This document shows, piece after piece, positions 37,701 to 63,426 of a DNA stretch of 64,000 bases (positions are counted from its first letter, which is position 1; every line of letters begins with the position of its first letter). The notes under the pieces are model-generated. The model did not search any database. It was not told the origin of the DNA and was given only the letters and a program-made list of their open reading frames with translations. A program made the position numbers and the translations under genes. Origin of the DNA: Hypomesus transpacificus (lineage: Eukaryota > Chordata > Actinopteri > Osmeriformes > Osmeridae); assembly GCF_021917145.1 (NCBI RefSeq), contig NC_061074.1, forward strand, positions 5,465,837 to 5,529,836, given 5' to 3'.

Positions 37701-39482
37701 CCTCTGTGGGAGGCTCAAGTTATTGAGGTGTTCTGAGCATTTAGGTACACTCGATGTATTTGTACTAGACAGTCCTATTCACAATGTAAAGAGATGTCTA
37801 CTCTATGGCTCTGCTCAAAACTAAACACTATCTCTTACACATAGACACTATCACACCCTACACCTCGCCTGTTATGGGTAGTTGTACACAGACAAAATAT
37901 TTGCTCCTACTCAAACAACTGTAACTGGATTTTTACAACACACACTCGCATCACTTAGGCCTATTCAATACATAGCCTGTTGTGCAAAATTACTAATTCG
38001 ATATCTAAACATTATTTTGTTATTTTACTGACTACATTTTCATCTTTCCCCAAATAATAATGACTACCAAACACTCGGATGTTTATTTTCTACAGGATAA
38101 CTAATTACACTATTCCCATATATAGAAATTATGTAATGTTTGAATGCAGTAAAAATAAGTCTGTGTCGTCACACCATCATGATATACCGAATAACCTGCA
38201 ACATTTGGAACATATTCGAGGCTTCTTGCTTGTGCCCCCGTGTGGTCAAAAATCGCATGTTGTTTTTCCGGAAAGTATCCATTTACGATAGTAGGCTATG
38301 TTAAAGGGGTGATTGACTGTTTTTTTTTTTGCATCTGCTAAATGATTAAATGTAAATGTCCATTTTACCCACTGAACTGTCGTTATTCAACTGTGACAAG
38401 GTAAATTCGGTTCCACAATCAATGACCCCTTTAATATATTTGATGTTTCTTCCTGACAAAATAAATAGATAGAATGTGTCTTCTCCCTTATTAGTATGAA
38501 AAAGTTATTCCATTGCAAATGAAAAACAACCTTATATAGGCCTATTGAATTTATTGAAACATTTTTTTTACGTAAAAATCTGCATTACATGTAAAATCAC
38601 GCATTTAAGTGATTATAGTCTTACTCATAGATGTCAATACCACACCAACTCGCCTACTGACATTGATTAACAACTACTTCAGTATAACATTTGCTGTATG
38701 TTGTCTAATGTGTCTGTAGCCAAGTTTCCCTTACCCCTGGCCCCTTGTTGAACAATAGGGAAGGGCCAGCCAGCTCATATTTACCAGTGTCATTTAAAAA
38801 CATCAATTTTTCATTCATAATTTGAATCAAATGACCACCACAATCTTTACTTTACCCAAGCACAAAAAAAGCTTTATTCCAGTACATAGCTATTGCACCT
38901 GTTAAAGCACTGTAGGTCTACGTCACCTTGTTTGTACATTGGCTGAGTTAGGGTTGTGGTGGTAGTTATTTGATTATGCTTTCTTTTGAGGATTTTCATA
39001 AACTATTTCAGCACATAAAACAGTTTTTTTTAATGATAAATGTGTACATCCTTTTCAGTGGGTATTGCTGCCTGCAGTCATACAGTACGTTTTTACTAAC
39101 TGCATTTGAGGTCTGTTTCTTATAATTGGTTGCTGTTGTCCAAATAAATAGAATCCAATGTAGCTCATGTTGACAGTGTCACAATGTACCCAGTACAGAT
39201 TAATATGTAAGTTTCATTTTAATTACATGTGTTAGGACAAAAAGAAAGAAAAACACAGACGTGGTAAAAGTAACTCATAATTTCCATAATAAAAAACGGT
39301 TCAAATATTATTGTAGATAAATACAGAAAAAAAGACTGAGTGTTGAAAGGATTCAATGTGAAAAGTCAAGTCACACACCAGGCAAATGCAAGAGAGACAC
39401 TATTTTGTGCCAGAGATCACTAATGCTTTGATAGGTGCAGTAACTAGAGAATGTTTAAGTAGTCCCCCATGTTGTTGAGGTT
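37701..39482. other. Intergenic, SGSM2 5' side to TNFAIP1 3' side
   Basis: AT-rich sequence with no supported gene. Part of it (at least 38,870-39,482) is probably TNFAIP1 3' UTR: a minus-strand AATAAA lies at 38873-38878, about 600 bp past the TNFAIP1 stop. Confidence 0.6.
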
Positions 39483-42240
39483 TTAGTGTCCCAGCGGCCT
39501 GTCGTCGTAGGTGCTGTACCTCTTGACATGGATGTGCCGTACCCGCTCTCTAACCTCCGCCCCGGGCCCGGGCCCTTCATCTTCCTCACTGTGCGAACCA
39601 CAGTGGGCGTGGTGGCGACGGGTGGCCTCCAGAAGTGTGTTGTCTGGAACAGGGAGTGTCTCGTACAGCAGAGCGTTCAGGGTCTCCTCGTAGACGCGTG
39701 CCTCTGGGAACTCTACCTGATGCAGTCAAAGTGGCCAGTGTATGAATGTAAAGTTAAAGTTAAAGTAGGCCTTCATAGCTTCAAAGCTTGCATGCTAAAA
39801 AGCTTGTTTAGTTGTGTCCATGTGTTTTGGATAGTTTTCTGTAGGGCACCAAATATGTTTGGACCAGCACTGACAGTAGCAAGTGATACCTGGAGGAGAT
39901 TGGAACATTGCAAAATTTGATTGGTTTGTTTATGTTGTTTTGAGCTCACCTTGGTCTGCTTCTTCTCTGTGGCGTAGACAATGGAGGTGCAGCACACTTC
40001 GGCCAGCTTGCGGCCCTGTCCGTAGAATGACCAGCAGCAGATCTCGTCACCAATCACATCTTTGATGAAGAGCACGCGCCCATTGTGGCTCAGTGACAGC
40101 CGGTCGAACAGCTCAATGTTTTTAAGCAGGTTATCATCTGAGTTACTGCAGGAAATAGGTGAGTCAAGCATTTAATTTGAATCACTCAGTGGGGTGTAAT
40201 GAGAGCTTGCGGATATCACAACGTATATTGGTCACTTACTAAATTAGTTCATGTGAATTAAAATTATTAACTGTCAGTAAAGGTCACTGTCCACGAAATG
40301 GGAGCCTTGAGCCTGCAGGAAATACTTATACGTCCTTACCTGGTGTATGAATACTTGTTGTTGCTTCTGTTGTACACAAGCTTCACCACAGGCTAGAAAA
40401 GGAGCGTTTCTTAATGAATTATTTTCAATTTTTAATGCTTAACAACATGAAGAAATGTCTTAGTGAAGTCCCCCCCAATACACCATTACACCAATGGCTT
40501 CAGAGAAAATACCAAGTCTACTAGCGCTCACCTTTGCACAAGCCTGAATTAGCCTTTCTTCCTCCTTGACAGAGGTGACCACAGGGATGACACACAATGC
40601 TTGCTCCTTATCGTCCTGTCAGTCAAAGAACAGGCTGGAGTTAAACCACAGAGAGATCAGTAACGGAAGAGTTGACAGTTACTGGTATAAGTTAAGAAGA
40701 CACAAATATTGGAAGCTTGAGTGTGATGTGATACCTATGGTGGGGGTCAGGTTAAATGTAGTCGGTCAAATATAATGGTGGATCCACTGGCCTCAAAATA
40801 TTATTCAAAAAACTGTTTCATGACACAAAACAGCAGTGGCTAACAATCCAGTCATATAATTGGTAGTCTCCATGGTAACAACAAATATCCTCACAGAAAA
40901 TGTTAGTGGTAGTTCACATTGAGTGCCAGTGGGGATTCCCAGGAATATCTGTCACTTAGACACATGCCCACTGCCACAGATGGCAAATAAGAGCTATTGT
41001 TTTCCATCAGCCACAAACACAAACACACACCAGTCCAAAGCAAATAACTTTGGACATATGGGGAGCCTTGAGCTTTACAAAACACCTGAGTAATGTTCAA
41101 CTCAACTTCAAAGACAAAGAAACTTGACCTGGACAAAGAAGTAGCAAGGACAGCTAATGACTGGAAATGGCTGGATTGCTGTTCACGGATGTCATACAAA
41201 CATACGTTACATGAAAGCAAAAAACAGCAATTATGTATTGTTGCATTATGTGCAGTATAAAATGAGAAGTATTTGCAACACTACTGAGTTCTTTGTGTCA
41301 TCGTAAAAAAGTATGACATGAAAGTAGCTTGTAGCCTACGTTTCCAGAGTAACTTTTCTATTTTAACCCTTAGTATTCCTGTTAGCTTGCTGACATCCTG
41401 GCATTACCTTGGGGTCCTTGTAACTGTGGTTAGGGGACAATACACATGCATGCACATGCACACACGTGCAATGTTGTTCCTGACAATGTTGACAATGACC
41501 TGCAAGTTGTTCTGGCACAGCTCCACCAGCCCCTGAATGAGGTAATACTTGGCCTCTGCCAGTAGCTCCAAGACCGCCTGTTTGCCCTTTACCAAGGTGA
41601 CCGTGCCCTCTCGTAAGTAAGAGAGAATGGTGCCAAAGTGTGTCCCACTGCGGTCTATCAGGATCCAGCCTGTTCAGGTAGAGATAGAAAGCAGGTAAAG
41701 AAAGCACATACAACAATAGAGGCATCCATTAAAGTCAATTAGAAAAACCACAATTGAATGATTTACTATGCTTTGGATGATTATTATTCTATCTTGGCGA
41801 ACATAATGAGCCTTTGTGTGTCACAAACATTTCTAATAATTATGATAATTAGCTAGGCTTAACCAAGGCAAAGGTTCTTTCCCACATACATATTGCACTT
41901 AATGTTTGGCCCTTGTAGACTTGGGAAGAAAGACTATGTTTTTATGCATCGTGCTTTTGTTTGCTATTGACCATGCGTTTTAACCATTCTCACCTTCCCT
42001 GTCGGTGAACACCTCTTTCTTGCCACTGAACATGGCCTTCAGCATAGAGTCTTGCTTCGTCAGCACCTGCAGTGTGGTGTAAAACAGGGTCCCTCCCACG
42101 TTCAGCCGAACATACTTGTTCCCCAGACCCACCGCACCTCTGTTACTGAAAGCATTGATCTGGGAACATGCCAAAAGCGAGGGTGGTGGGTGGGAGCCAG
42201 CCTTGGTGTGAAGTTGTTGAAGGCAGCTGTCGCCAGACAT
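39483..42240 (-). CDS. tnfaip1: TNFAIP1 (BACURD2), CUL3 adaptor
   Basis: BTB/POZ protein of the KCTD10/KCTD13/TNFAIP1 group. The family is a substrate adaptor for CUL3 ubiquitin ligase, with RhoA as the known target. Coding exons: 42240-41994 (ATG), 41669-41500, 40615-40532, 40392-40340, 40145-39950, 39716-39483 (TAA), giving 327 aa against 316 in human. The BTB domain begins at [15 protein letters not shown] and continues through [20 protein letters not shown] into [18 protein letters not shown]. The signature [20 protein letters not shown] is followed by [15 protein letters not shown]. The C-terminal [15 protein letters not shown] separates it from KCTD10 and KCTD13. A non-coding first exon probably ends at 42653 (donor GTAAGT at 42652 downward). 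All phases agree. Confidence 0.95.
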
Positions 42241-43807
42241 GTCCCTCTGAAGGTAAATGACCACCCTGCAGACGGAGGGCCGGATGTCCCCCGCCGTGGT
42301 GACAGCTACTGGGGATGCCGCCACAACCTCTTACTGGTCGTCCAGCTCATACCTGCCAAATTATCCATGCGAGTCACTAGTCAATCAATCCATAGTTTAA
42401 AAACAGCTGGCGTTATCCAGCTAGATTCATGCCATGTACTGACCAGCTAGCCAGCTACTGAACTTAACTCAAAGGGATTTCACACCAGGTAGCTGGCACA
42501 TCGTAGTAGCACTCGATGCTAACAATTATCATGATAATCTGCTCTACGAGCGATTGATCTATCATGTTGATAATGTGGGTAGCTGAGCTTGCCACCACCA
42601 GCTAGCTTTCTGCTAGCCCTGGTGCAGTAGCTAAATCGTTAAGACTACTTACCAATAACGTCCCTTTATCAACTTTTCGCTTCTACACGCTTAATTTAAG
42701 TGTGCTTCTTCTTTGTTGATGTTATGGCAGATTGCTACCAACGTTTATGATGTACAGGTGTTCTACTGTAGCTACTAAAGCTAGAGCTAGCTACACTACT
42801 ACTGTAGTGCTACTAGTCTAATAATAGAACGTTACAAACAATAGTAGTAGTACAGTGAGAGTAGAATGATTTGCTAGCTGTTCTTTGATCAAATAACCTT
42901 TGACATACACAAAAGTAAGGTAATATTTCAGTAGATAAGCTTGTTTGTTATAATACAATTACTCCACGTCTGTCGATAGTTAGCAACTAAAAAGTTTGGA
43001 CAGAGTTGCTAGCTTGGCTGGCTACTAGGTCAAATAGAGTGGAGGAGGGCCCCGTTACTACAAGTCCCACAAAGCATTGCAAATCTACACGATTGTAGTT
43101 AATGCCATGTCAACCAAAACAACTGTTTTATATTTAAGATATAAATAATGGAACATTCATAATGAATTACATTTTAGTAATTTTAGTCAGTTAAAGTAAT
43201 TTAGTTTTTCTAAAATATATTTTCCGGAAGTAAACTAAACATTTACCGGAAGTGTCTACTAACAAAGCTGTTTCCCTGGCAGCAGGTAGTGTGCAAGAGT
43301 TTACTGGCTATGCCACATAACAATCGCAACCCTGTTGTCAATTTGACGTAAAAGAGGTGTGTATATTAAAATGTGTGAAGTTTTTTGTAGATTAGTTCCT
43401 GTCTCACTGTGTACGCTTCATAATGTATAAGCCATGTCGCGCATTATTGAGTATGTCTGACGACGTGGCTAGTTTATCTCGACTACTGTACAGTAGCTAG
43501 TTAGCTACAGTACAGTACGGTACTTAATACTGTACACCAATGGCTTATTTAAAGTATGTGTTTGACTGCGCCTTTTTAACACTTATCTGTAGCGACCCAT
43601 TTATTTGACAAATGTACCATTGGCCTTGCCCCTAAACTATATTTGTTAATCAATGCTCAGGAGATTAGGTGAGAGCAGACAGAGAACGGACGACCAGAAA
43701 CCATTATAGAGGATTGCTACAGTATCCTTTTCATAGTTTTCTTAAATACATCCTTCTGTCTTTCTTCAGCCGCATCTGTAACCACCCCCTGGATAGGCCT
43801 GGTGGCC
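42241..43807. promoter_or_regulatory. Bidirectional TNFAIP1-IFT20 promoter region
   Basis: The two genes are head to head, with 1.57 kb between start codons including 5' UTR exons and introns. Two ETS-type sites, CCGGAAGT, lie at 43224-43231 and 43246-43253. GTTTCCCTGGCAGC at 43270-43283 resembles the RFX X-box found at cilia genes, with mismatches. For IFT20, a non-coding exon may end at 43356 (AGAG|GTGTGT) and the start-codon exon begin at 43770 (TTCTTCAG|CC). Spacing and motifs are seen; function is inferred. Confidence 0.55.
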
Positions 43808-44565
43808 ATGGCGAAAGATCCGTTGGCAGAAGCTGGCCTTCATTTCGATGAACTTAATAAGCTGAGGGTCCTTGAGCCGGAGGTGGCCCAGGAGACCACT
43901 GAGCTTAAAGAGGAGTGCAAAGAGTTTGTCGACAGTATGAACCATCAGTTACTCTTATTTACTCTTAAGGACCATATATTTTCATTGATGTATAGTGTGT
44001 TTTTAGGAAATAGGATTGCAGACAAAACTTAACGTCATCATGCTTGTTAAAGAACGTGTGAATCAACGTTTCAACGCACCTGTTATGTTTTACAAATTAA
44101 TGTTAATTCTTTTCAGAAATCGGCCAGTTTCAGAAGATAGTGGGAGGCCTTATTGAACTGGTAGATGAATTGGCAAAAGAGGCAGAAACAGAAAAAATGA
44201 AAGTAAGTGTTAAGACTTTGACCTTTAAACTGCAGAGTAAGCTCTTATCGGAGTGAACATGTTGTACAATTTCTCCATACACAGGCCATTGGAGCCAGGA
44301 ACCTGTTAAAATCAGTGGCAAAGCAGAGGGAAGCTCAGCAACAGCAACTGCAGGCCCTGATAGCAGAGAAGAAGATGCAACTTGAGAGGTACAAGTGGGG
44401 TCTCTTTTCAAACATTGAGGTAATTTACATTTATTTTTTGAGGTCCATGAGACCTGATTAGATATGTTTCTAATCTATTTCAGGTACCGAATTGAGTATG
44501 AAGCGCTTTCCAAAGTTGAAGCGGAACAGACAGAGTTCATCGACCAGTTTATTCTGCAGAAATGA
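43808..44565 (+). CDS. ift20: IFT20, intraflagellar transport protein 20
   Basis: Small coiled-coil subunit of the IFT-B complex. It is also held at the Golgi and helps move membrane proteins to the primary cilium. Four coding exons: 43808-43934, 44117-44202, 44285-44388, 44484-44565 (TGA), totalling 132 aa, the same length as human IFT20. The start [20 protein letters not shown], the middle [20 protein letters not shown] and the C-terminal [20 protein letters not shown] all match the family. Nearly all of the protein is heptad-like and charged, as expected for a coiled coil. Phases agree and no break was seen. Its placement beside TNFAIP1 matches mammals. Confidence 0.97.
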
Positions 44566-45295
44566 CGATTTTAAGGAAGGCCTAGAACTTGTGTATGGTT
44601 GCATTTCTGACCGTGTTTCCAGGGTGCCTGTCCAATGTTTTCTTTGAGTTTAATCTGCTAAAGGGGAATGGCTCAAATTAAGATAATGACATATGTCCTC
44701 AAAGCAATTACAATGGCTCCACTAAAACCACAAAAGTTTAGCCAGACACGTAATAGCATAGATGATAATAAATTATATCCTAAAGCTAATTCCATTTCAC
44801 AGAGTGACAACCTACCACCTCATTTTGGTGATGACAAGTAAATGGGGAAAAATATTTGTATACAAAGCAATTTATTTATACTATTTATACTGAATAATTA
44901 GTCTGTATAGCTAGTTTTATTACATTTTCTACCAATGGAAAAAGTACAGTATTTGCATGATACTGTTAATAATTTCAAGATTTCATTAAATGTCAAATAT
45001 TGTCATAACGTGCTTGTCCTTTTACATTTGCAGATGTGTGTTCAATTAATGTTTTATTCAATTTTGTTAAAATGTCTGTGGGACCACATCAAAACTTATC
45101 CCTTTTCAAGTGGCTTAAATGTCAATAATTAACCAAACCATAAACATGTATTTTTATTTATCATCTTTGTTCTGTTGACAGTACATTTGTTCAGCTATCA
45201 TACCACCAAATGCTTTAATTATAACGTAATTCTTTCTCATGTTTAGATGGCAACAAGGTTAGAAGACAAACTTTGTCAAAGATGAAGTATACTTG

Positions 45296-45301
45296 AATAA
45301 A
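45296..45301 (+). promoter_or_regulatory. Candidate distal poly(A) signal of IFT20
   Basis: AATAAA about 730 bp past the IFT20 stop. A nearer one is at 44767-44772; which is used cannot be told. Confidence 0.45.
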
Positions 45302-46185
45302 AAGGATTTGCACACATCCTTTTGTTTTGACGTAATTTTCATTTCTACAATTGAACACTTATTGATCTCTGTACATTATACATACTGCTACATACATTAT
45401 AGCCTATCAAACCAAATGTTTACACATTTTATAAATTATAAACATGGTAGGCCTACCACAAATTAAGTAGGTGGTTTGAATCGCTATAAGATAATGGCAA
45501 GTGTTCAATTCTAGATACATGCTGCAGCCAAGTCAAACTAATTAGATGAAGCATTGTGGTCCTACATGTTTCATCAAGAGATGTCAAATGCATGCAGCAG
45601 TATAGCTGTTCACTTTCTCTTGACCTCACACGGTTCTAAATAACCAAAATGTGTGTCCTGGTTATGCATGAGGACCAACTGGAGCCACAAACCCTGCTAA
45701 CCCTATTCTAATCTCTCACACATGCTAAGGTTAATTCCAGACTGGCATCCTTTTGAACCGGAAACTTGCACTCAGTCCAATGTTATGTGTTGGTGTAGCA
45801 TAAGAGCTTTCTGTCATTCACAGGTCAAAGCTATACATTACAAATATCCCAACATGATGACTCAATTGTATATATATTTTGTAAAAATCTATTTTTGAAA
45901 AGTCATGACTTTTTTATTGTTATATTAGTTACACAATATTTAAATGTAAAGGGAGCCTATACAGCATTTAAGACAATGACATGGAAAATAAGTTACTTTT
46001 TGTAACTAACATTAAGGATTATAAAGAAGGGTCCTTTAAATAAAAAAAAAACATATTACTGCACACAAGATTATTTGAATCATGCAGTTAATACAATTGA
46101 CTGTTTACCAAACTATGTTAATTACAGTAGTATGATAATAAATAAAAACATGTACAACATGAAGGTAATGTCGTATACATCATGT

Positions 46186-46191
46186 TTTATT
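46186..46191 (-). promoter_or_regulatory. Poly(A) signal of the AS3MT-like gene
   Basis: AATAAA on the minus strand, about 150 bp downstream of the stop codon. It is the nearest good signal. Confidence 0.55.
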
Positions 46192-46342
46192 CAAGGCAAT
46201 AACTTTTATTTGTCTGAGACTAAAATGGTCCAGCACTGAGATGCTGGATAACACTGGATGCTTTCTTTGTGCCCTATACATAAAAAAATGTCTTCCTAGT
46301 TTTACAAAAGACGGATATGCAGCAAAGTCCTGGTAGTCAGGC

Positions 46343-48918
46343 CTAACAGCCTTCTGACTGGCCCGTTTTGGAGCACTGTTTTACTGTAGAGCCCAAGTTG
46401 TCAGCCAAACGGAAAGGATTAAGGTGGCAGTACTGAGAGAAAAATAAAAACAAAATTATGCCAAAAGCTACACTTTATGAATTTAACCCTATTAACCTTT
46501 TTGTCACTCATTTATTTATTTGCTTTCACTTCAGTGAGATATTTTCTGTACTACTCTTATTTTAAATTTGAACATTTTTTGCTTAGTTTAGAGTTAATTT
46601 ATACCAAAAATGTGTAGAAGTAGTGGATAGACTGAATTGACAAGTGTTTTTTTAGACTGGATTTAGCACATGGAAGACGTTTGCAGTTACCTGAGGTGTT
46701 GAATTGTGGCTTTCATCAGGACAATCCAACACCTGGATACTGAAGTCAGGGGTAAAGCGAGAGCACTGAAGAACCAAAGCCATCTCTGAATCAACCTGGA
46801 TTGCCTCGTCTTTCTGCACAGCAAAGTAACAGATATACATTTGAGTATTTAGCCTTCAAAGTGAAAATACATCTTTCCTATCAATTGAATCACACTACCA
46901 TGTTCTGCTTATGCATATGGTTTTAGGCTGAAGAGTAAGGTATGGAAACTTGAACCAAATGCAAATGCCATCCCTTGTGTAGTATGAGTAGTAAATTGTG
47001 AATACTGTGTACCTTAAAACAGCGTAAAGAATCAAAGTCAAGTTGGTTAGGGTAGTCTGGCACAGTCCCTTTATAGGTCACCATTGCATTGGCCTTACTG
47101 GTGTTTTGGGGTAACTTGAAGAGTCGGTAAGTGCCAGATGCATAATTAATATCACCTGTACAAAAAATGTATAAGACGGAGTCAAGCTAGCTATGATGAT
47201 TATGTTCATGCTATAATAATAAAATATTTTATACGAAAATACTTAAGTGATAATACCTGCTTTTTTTTTTAGTTCACAATTGTGGACCACGATGTGACTA
47301 GCTGAGACCAGATATGGAGTGCTGAAGCCCACCTGTTGCGCCAATGAGATGAAGTCTTGCCAAAACAGAGAACCGCCCATTCCTTCCCCTGTTTTATTAT
47401 AGCATGTCAGGTGGTTTGTCATGTTCAGAATCAGAATTCGGTTTATTCGCCATGTATGTTATACAAACACAGAATTTACTGTGGCAGAGGTGCAAACACT
47501 AAACATATACGAATCTTAAATTAAGTAAAGGTACAAAAGTTTAACTATTCCTAAGAACTAAACAATCTAAGAATAAAACAATTTAAATAGTAAATAAAAT
47601 ATTAAATACGAATAAGAATAAGCAACATTAAATAATGAATGTCAGTAGGAGTCCTTGGCCTTGTTGAAGAGGCCAGTAGTTGTATGTGCAATTACTTTTA
47701 ATTGATTTTAATCAGCGTCTCCAAAAAATAAGAATGAATTTTTTATTTGAAAATAGAATGTGCCCTTTTACCCCATAGAACTGGATCTTTCTTCAAGAGG
47801 TCAGGCACAACTTTGCTGGCATACATGTCGCTGAAGTATATTTCTCCACCAGCCTACAAGACATACAGAAAGAGAGGGAGACATCAAATTGTGTTTCCCT
47901 AGTTGGTTGTACAGTAGTACACTAACAGCACCATGAGAAAGATTTTTGACAAAACAACTCTCCCCTTGAGGACATTGTAGGCTTCTTGGAGGACGGTTTT
48001 CTTGTCAGGGCACAAACAGATCACACAGTTGGACCTATATGAATGAGTAGAAATAGAAATCAAGAGGATATCAAATTTAGTTTAGGCTACATTGTATTGG
48101 GAAATCTGAGAATGTGTTTTAGGATATATAAATAAAAACATACACTATAATATCTATTGTGTCCTTCTGTATTCCTGCTTCACCAAGGTTCTCCATATAT
48201 CCCTTCACAAATGAGGTATTAGGATTTGCATATCCAAACTTCTCCTGGTGGTGCTGGATATATTTCTGTGATGCAAGAATCTACAGAGAACAAAATAATC
48301 AAGGCAAAATACGCATTCGAAAGATTATTTTGATGGATGCATATTTGCATAGGCAGTACCAGATTCTCAGTCATATCAATGCCTGTGACATGGCCACTTT
48401 CTCCAACCAGTTTACTGAGAGCATAGCAGTCTCTGCCAGAACCACTGCCGAGATCTAGGATTGTACAGCCTTCCAGCTTCTCTGGAACTGGAAGACCACA
48501 GCCAAAAAACCTAAAGAAGTTTGGTGCAAGAGCATTAATAGCCATCATCGGCCAGTATCAAACCAAAGATGCCCTTTCAAGTGGTCAGTTCCACACTGAC
48601 CCCTCAGGCTAAGCAGCCTACGTAGTTGCTTCTGACATTTAGAGACATTAACTTGATTGATTGCCTGATTGCAATACCTTTTAGTAACTTCTGGGTGAAC
48701 AAGAGCAAGTGCATTTACCGCACTTTTGGGTACTGGTCGACAGGGTAAAGTGCAGGCAGCATTGGTTTGTAGATCACAAGATGAATCCAGCCGAGTACCA
48801 TAGTATTTCTGACAGGAGCAAAAAAACACTGGCATTTAATGCGTCAAACAGTTATGTAGGCCAACAATAATTATATGATTCTACCAACCTGAACATTTTC
48901 GTGCACTTCAGTAGTCAT
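46343..48918 (-). CDS. as3mt: AS3MT-family arsenite methyltransferase, with a key Cys replaced
   Basis: S-adenosylmethionine-dependent methyltransferase family that methylates trivalent arsenic. Ten exons: 48918-48889, 48808-48678, 48510-48360, 48280-48144, 48034-47959, 47853-47772, 47388-47257, 47155-47013, 46813-46691, 46432-46343 (TAG), giving 364 aa (human 375). The SAM-binding motif ILDLGSGSGRDCY is at residues 71-83 and HVTGIDMT follows. Human Cys61 and Cys156 are matched by Cys58 (FFGCGLPVPE) and Cys153 (SNCVICLCPDK); Cys29 is near human Cys32. At human Cys206 (WGECLGG) this protein reads WGEGMGG, glycine 205. It has extra cysteines at 156 and 158 and several near its C terminus. The exon 5 donor (AGA|GTTGTT) is weak and adds two residues relative to human. 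The family is clear; activity on arsenic is uncertain, and it may be a paralogue of canonical AS3MT. Confidence 0.88.
47421..47700. repeat. Probable LINE-type fragment in an AS3MT-like intron
   Basis: Begins with CAGAATCAGAATTCGGTTTA followed by TTCGCCATGTATGTTATACA, then an AT-rich stretch with AATAAG and AAATAA repeats. This pattern is familiar from fish non-LTR repeat fragments. It lies wholly in the intron between exons 6 and 7 (47389-47771) and does not touch splice sites. Confidence 0.4.
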
Positions 48919-49827
48919 GTTGTTACTTTGTTACTAACTTTGATAACTTGTGTGTGCGTGTGTTCAAGTTCAACCACTAAACTGAACTTTGAACTCTAAA
49001 CGACGACCTCCGGTATTTACATCCGGGGATTGAAAATTGAGCACGTATATGCTTTACGTTTGCAGATCTTTTGGCGTAAACCCCCTTGTTTGTAGAGCGC
49101 CAGATTGTGGAAAAGGCGTAAACGTTACGTGATTGTGAATGGTCTGCGTGAAACGTGCGGTGTCGTTTAGACTGCGTGCTCTGGCTAAGACGAAGGCAAA
49201 TCAACAGCTACAAACGTGAAAAGCGGTGAAACGTTATTTCAATTTATCAAGAGAAATGCTGTTTTAATTAAGGGTGCACCAAGAATATTTTCAACACAAA
49301 GCAGTTGCCTTGGAAGGGAAGGAGGTGGGTTCTTCGCAACTAACGTCAAACGATTGCTAGCATTCATTGTTTGTTGTGTAATTTTGCTGGTCGGATAACT
49401 TGCTATGCTAGGCTAATATACTAGCAGTAGGAAGTATCTTCTATAGCTGTTGGCTAGGTTAGTAGGTAGCCTAGCTAAACTCCGTTTTTGTTTGTTTTTG
49501 TAAAATGATCTAATATTGCTCATTGTATTCTGCACAATTGTATAATCAGAAAGTTCTACTGGAATGCAATCTTTGTTCTCAAACTCGTACATTACGGGCC
49601 CATTTCACGACGTGCGCGCGTGCCACATGAGTTAGCTAGATAGCAGCACCACCTCCTGAAATTAAAGCATTTTGGAGATCTTGATGTTATGAAAGACCTA
49701 TCAATACATTTTGCAAGCTAGTGATTTTCATTGCTATTACCCAACTTGTTATGCAGTAGTCGGTATAGATACAGGTTTGTCTTCTCTGGTCACGTATTCC
49801 TTTGTAACATACTAGATTTGAGGCGCC
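48919..49827. promoter_or_regulatory. Divergent AS3MT-like / PRPF8 promoter region
   Basis: The two genes are transcribed away from each other, with 0.9 kb between start codons. Several CpG-containing stretches lie at 48,995-49,200. PRPF8 probably has a non-coding first exon, since TACTAG|ATTTGAGG at 49811-49823 looks like an acceptor just before the ATG at 49828. I did not identify its donor with confidence, and no TATA box stands out. Confidence 0.5.

Positions 49828-63426
<13,599 letters not shown>

Larger units (their letters stand above)
44566..46342. other. Convergent 3' UTR / intergenic region, IFT20 and AS3MT-like
   Basis: AT-rich, no gene. IFT20 has candidate poly(A) signals AATAAA at 44767-44772 and 45296-45301. 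The AS3MT-like gene on the minus strand has one at 46186-46191, about 150 bp past its stop. Between about 45,320 and 46,180 I see no feature. Confidence 0.65.

Noticed and set aside
41980..42324. N-terminal extension of TNFAIP1 upstream of 42240
   Set aside because: The upstream in-frame codon at 42324 is GTG, not ATG. The ATG at 42240 opens with MSGD as in human TNFAIP1.
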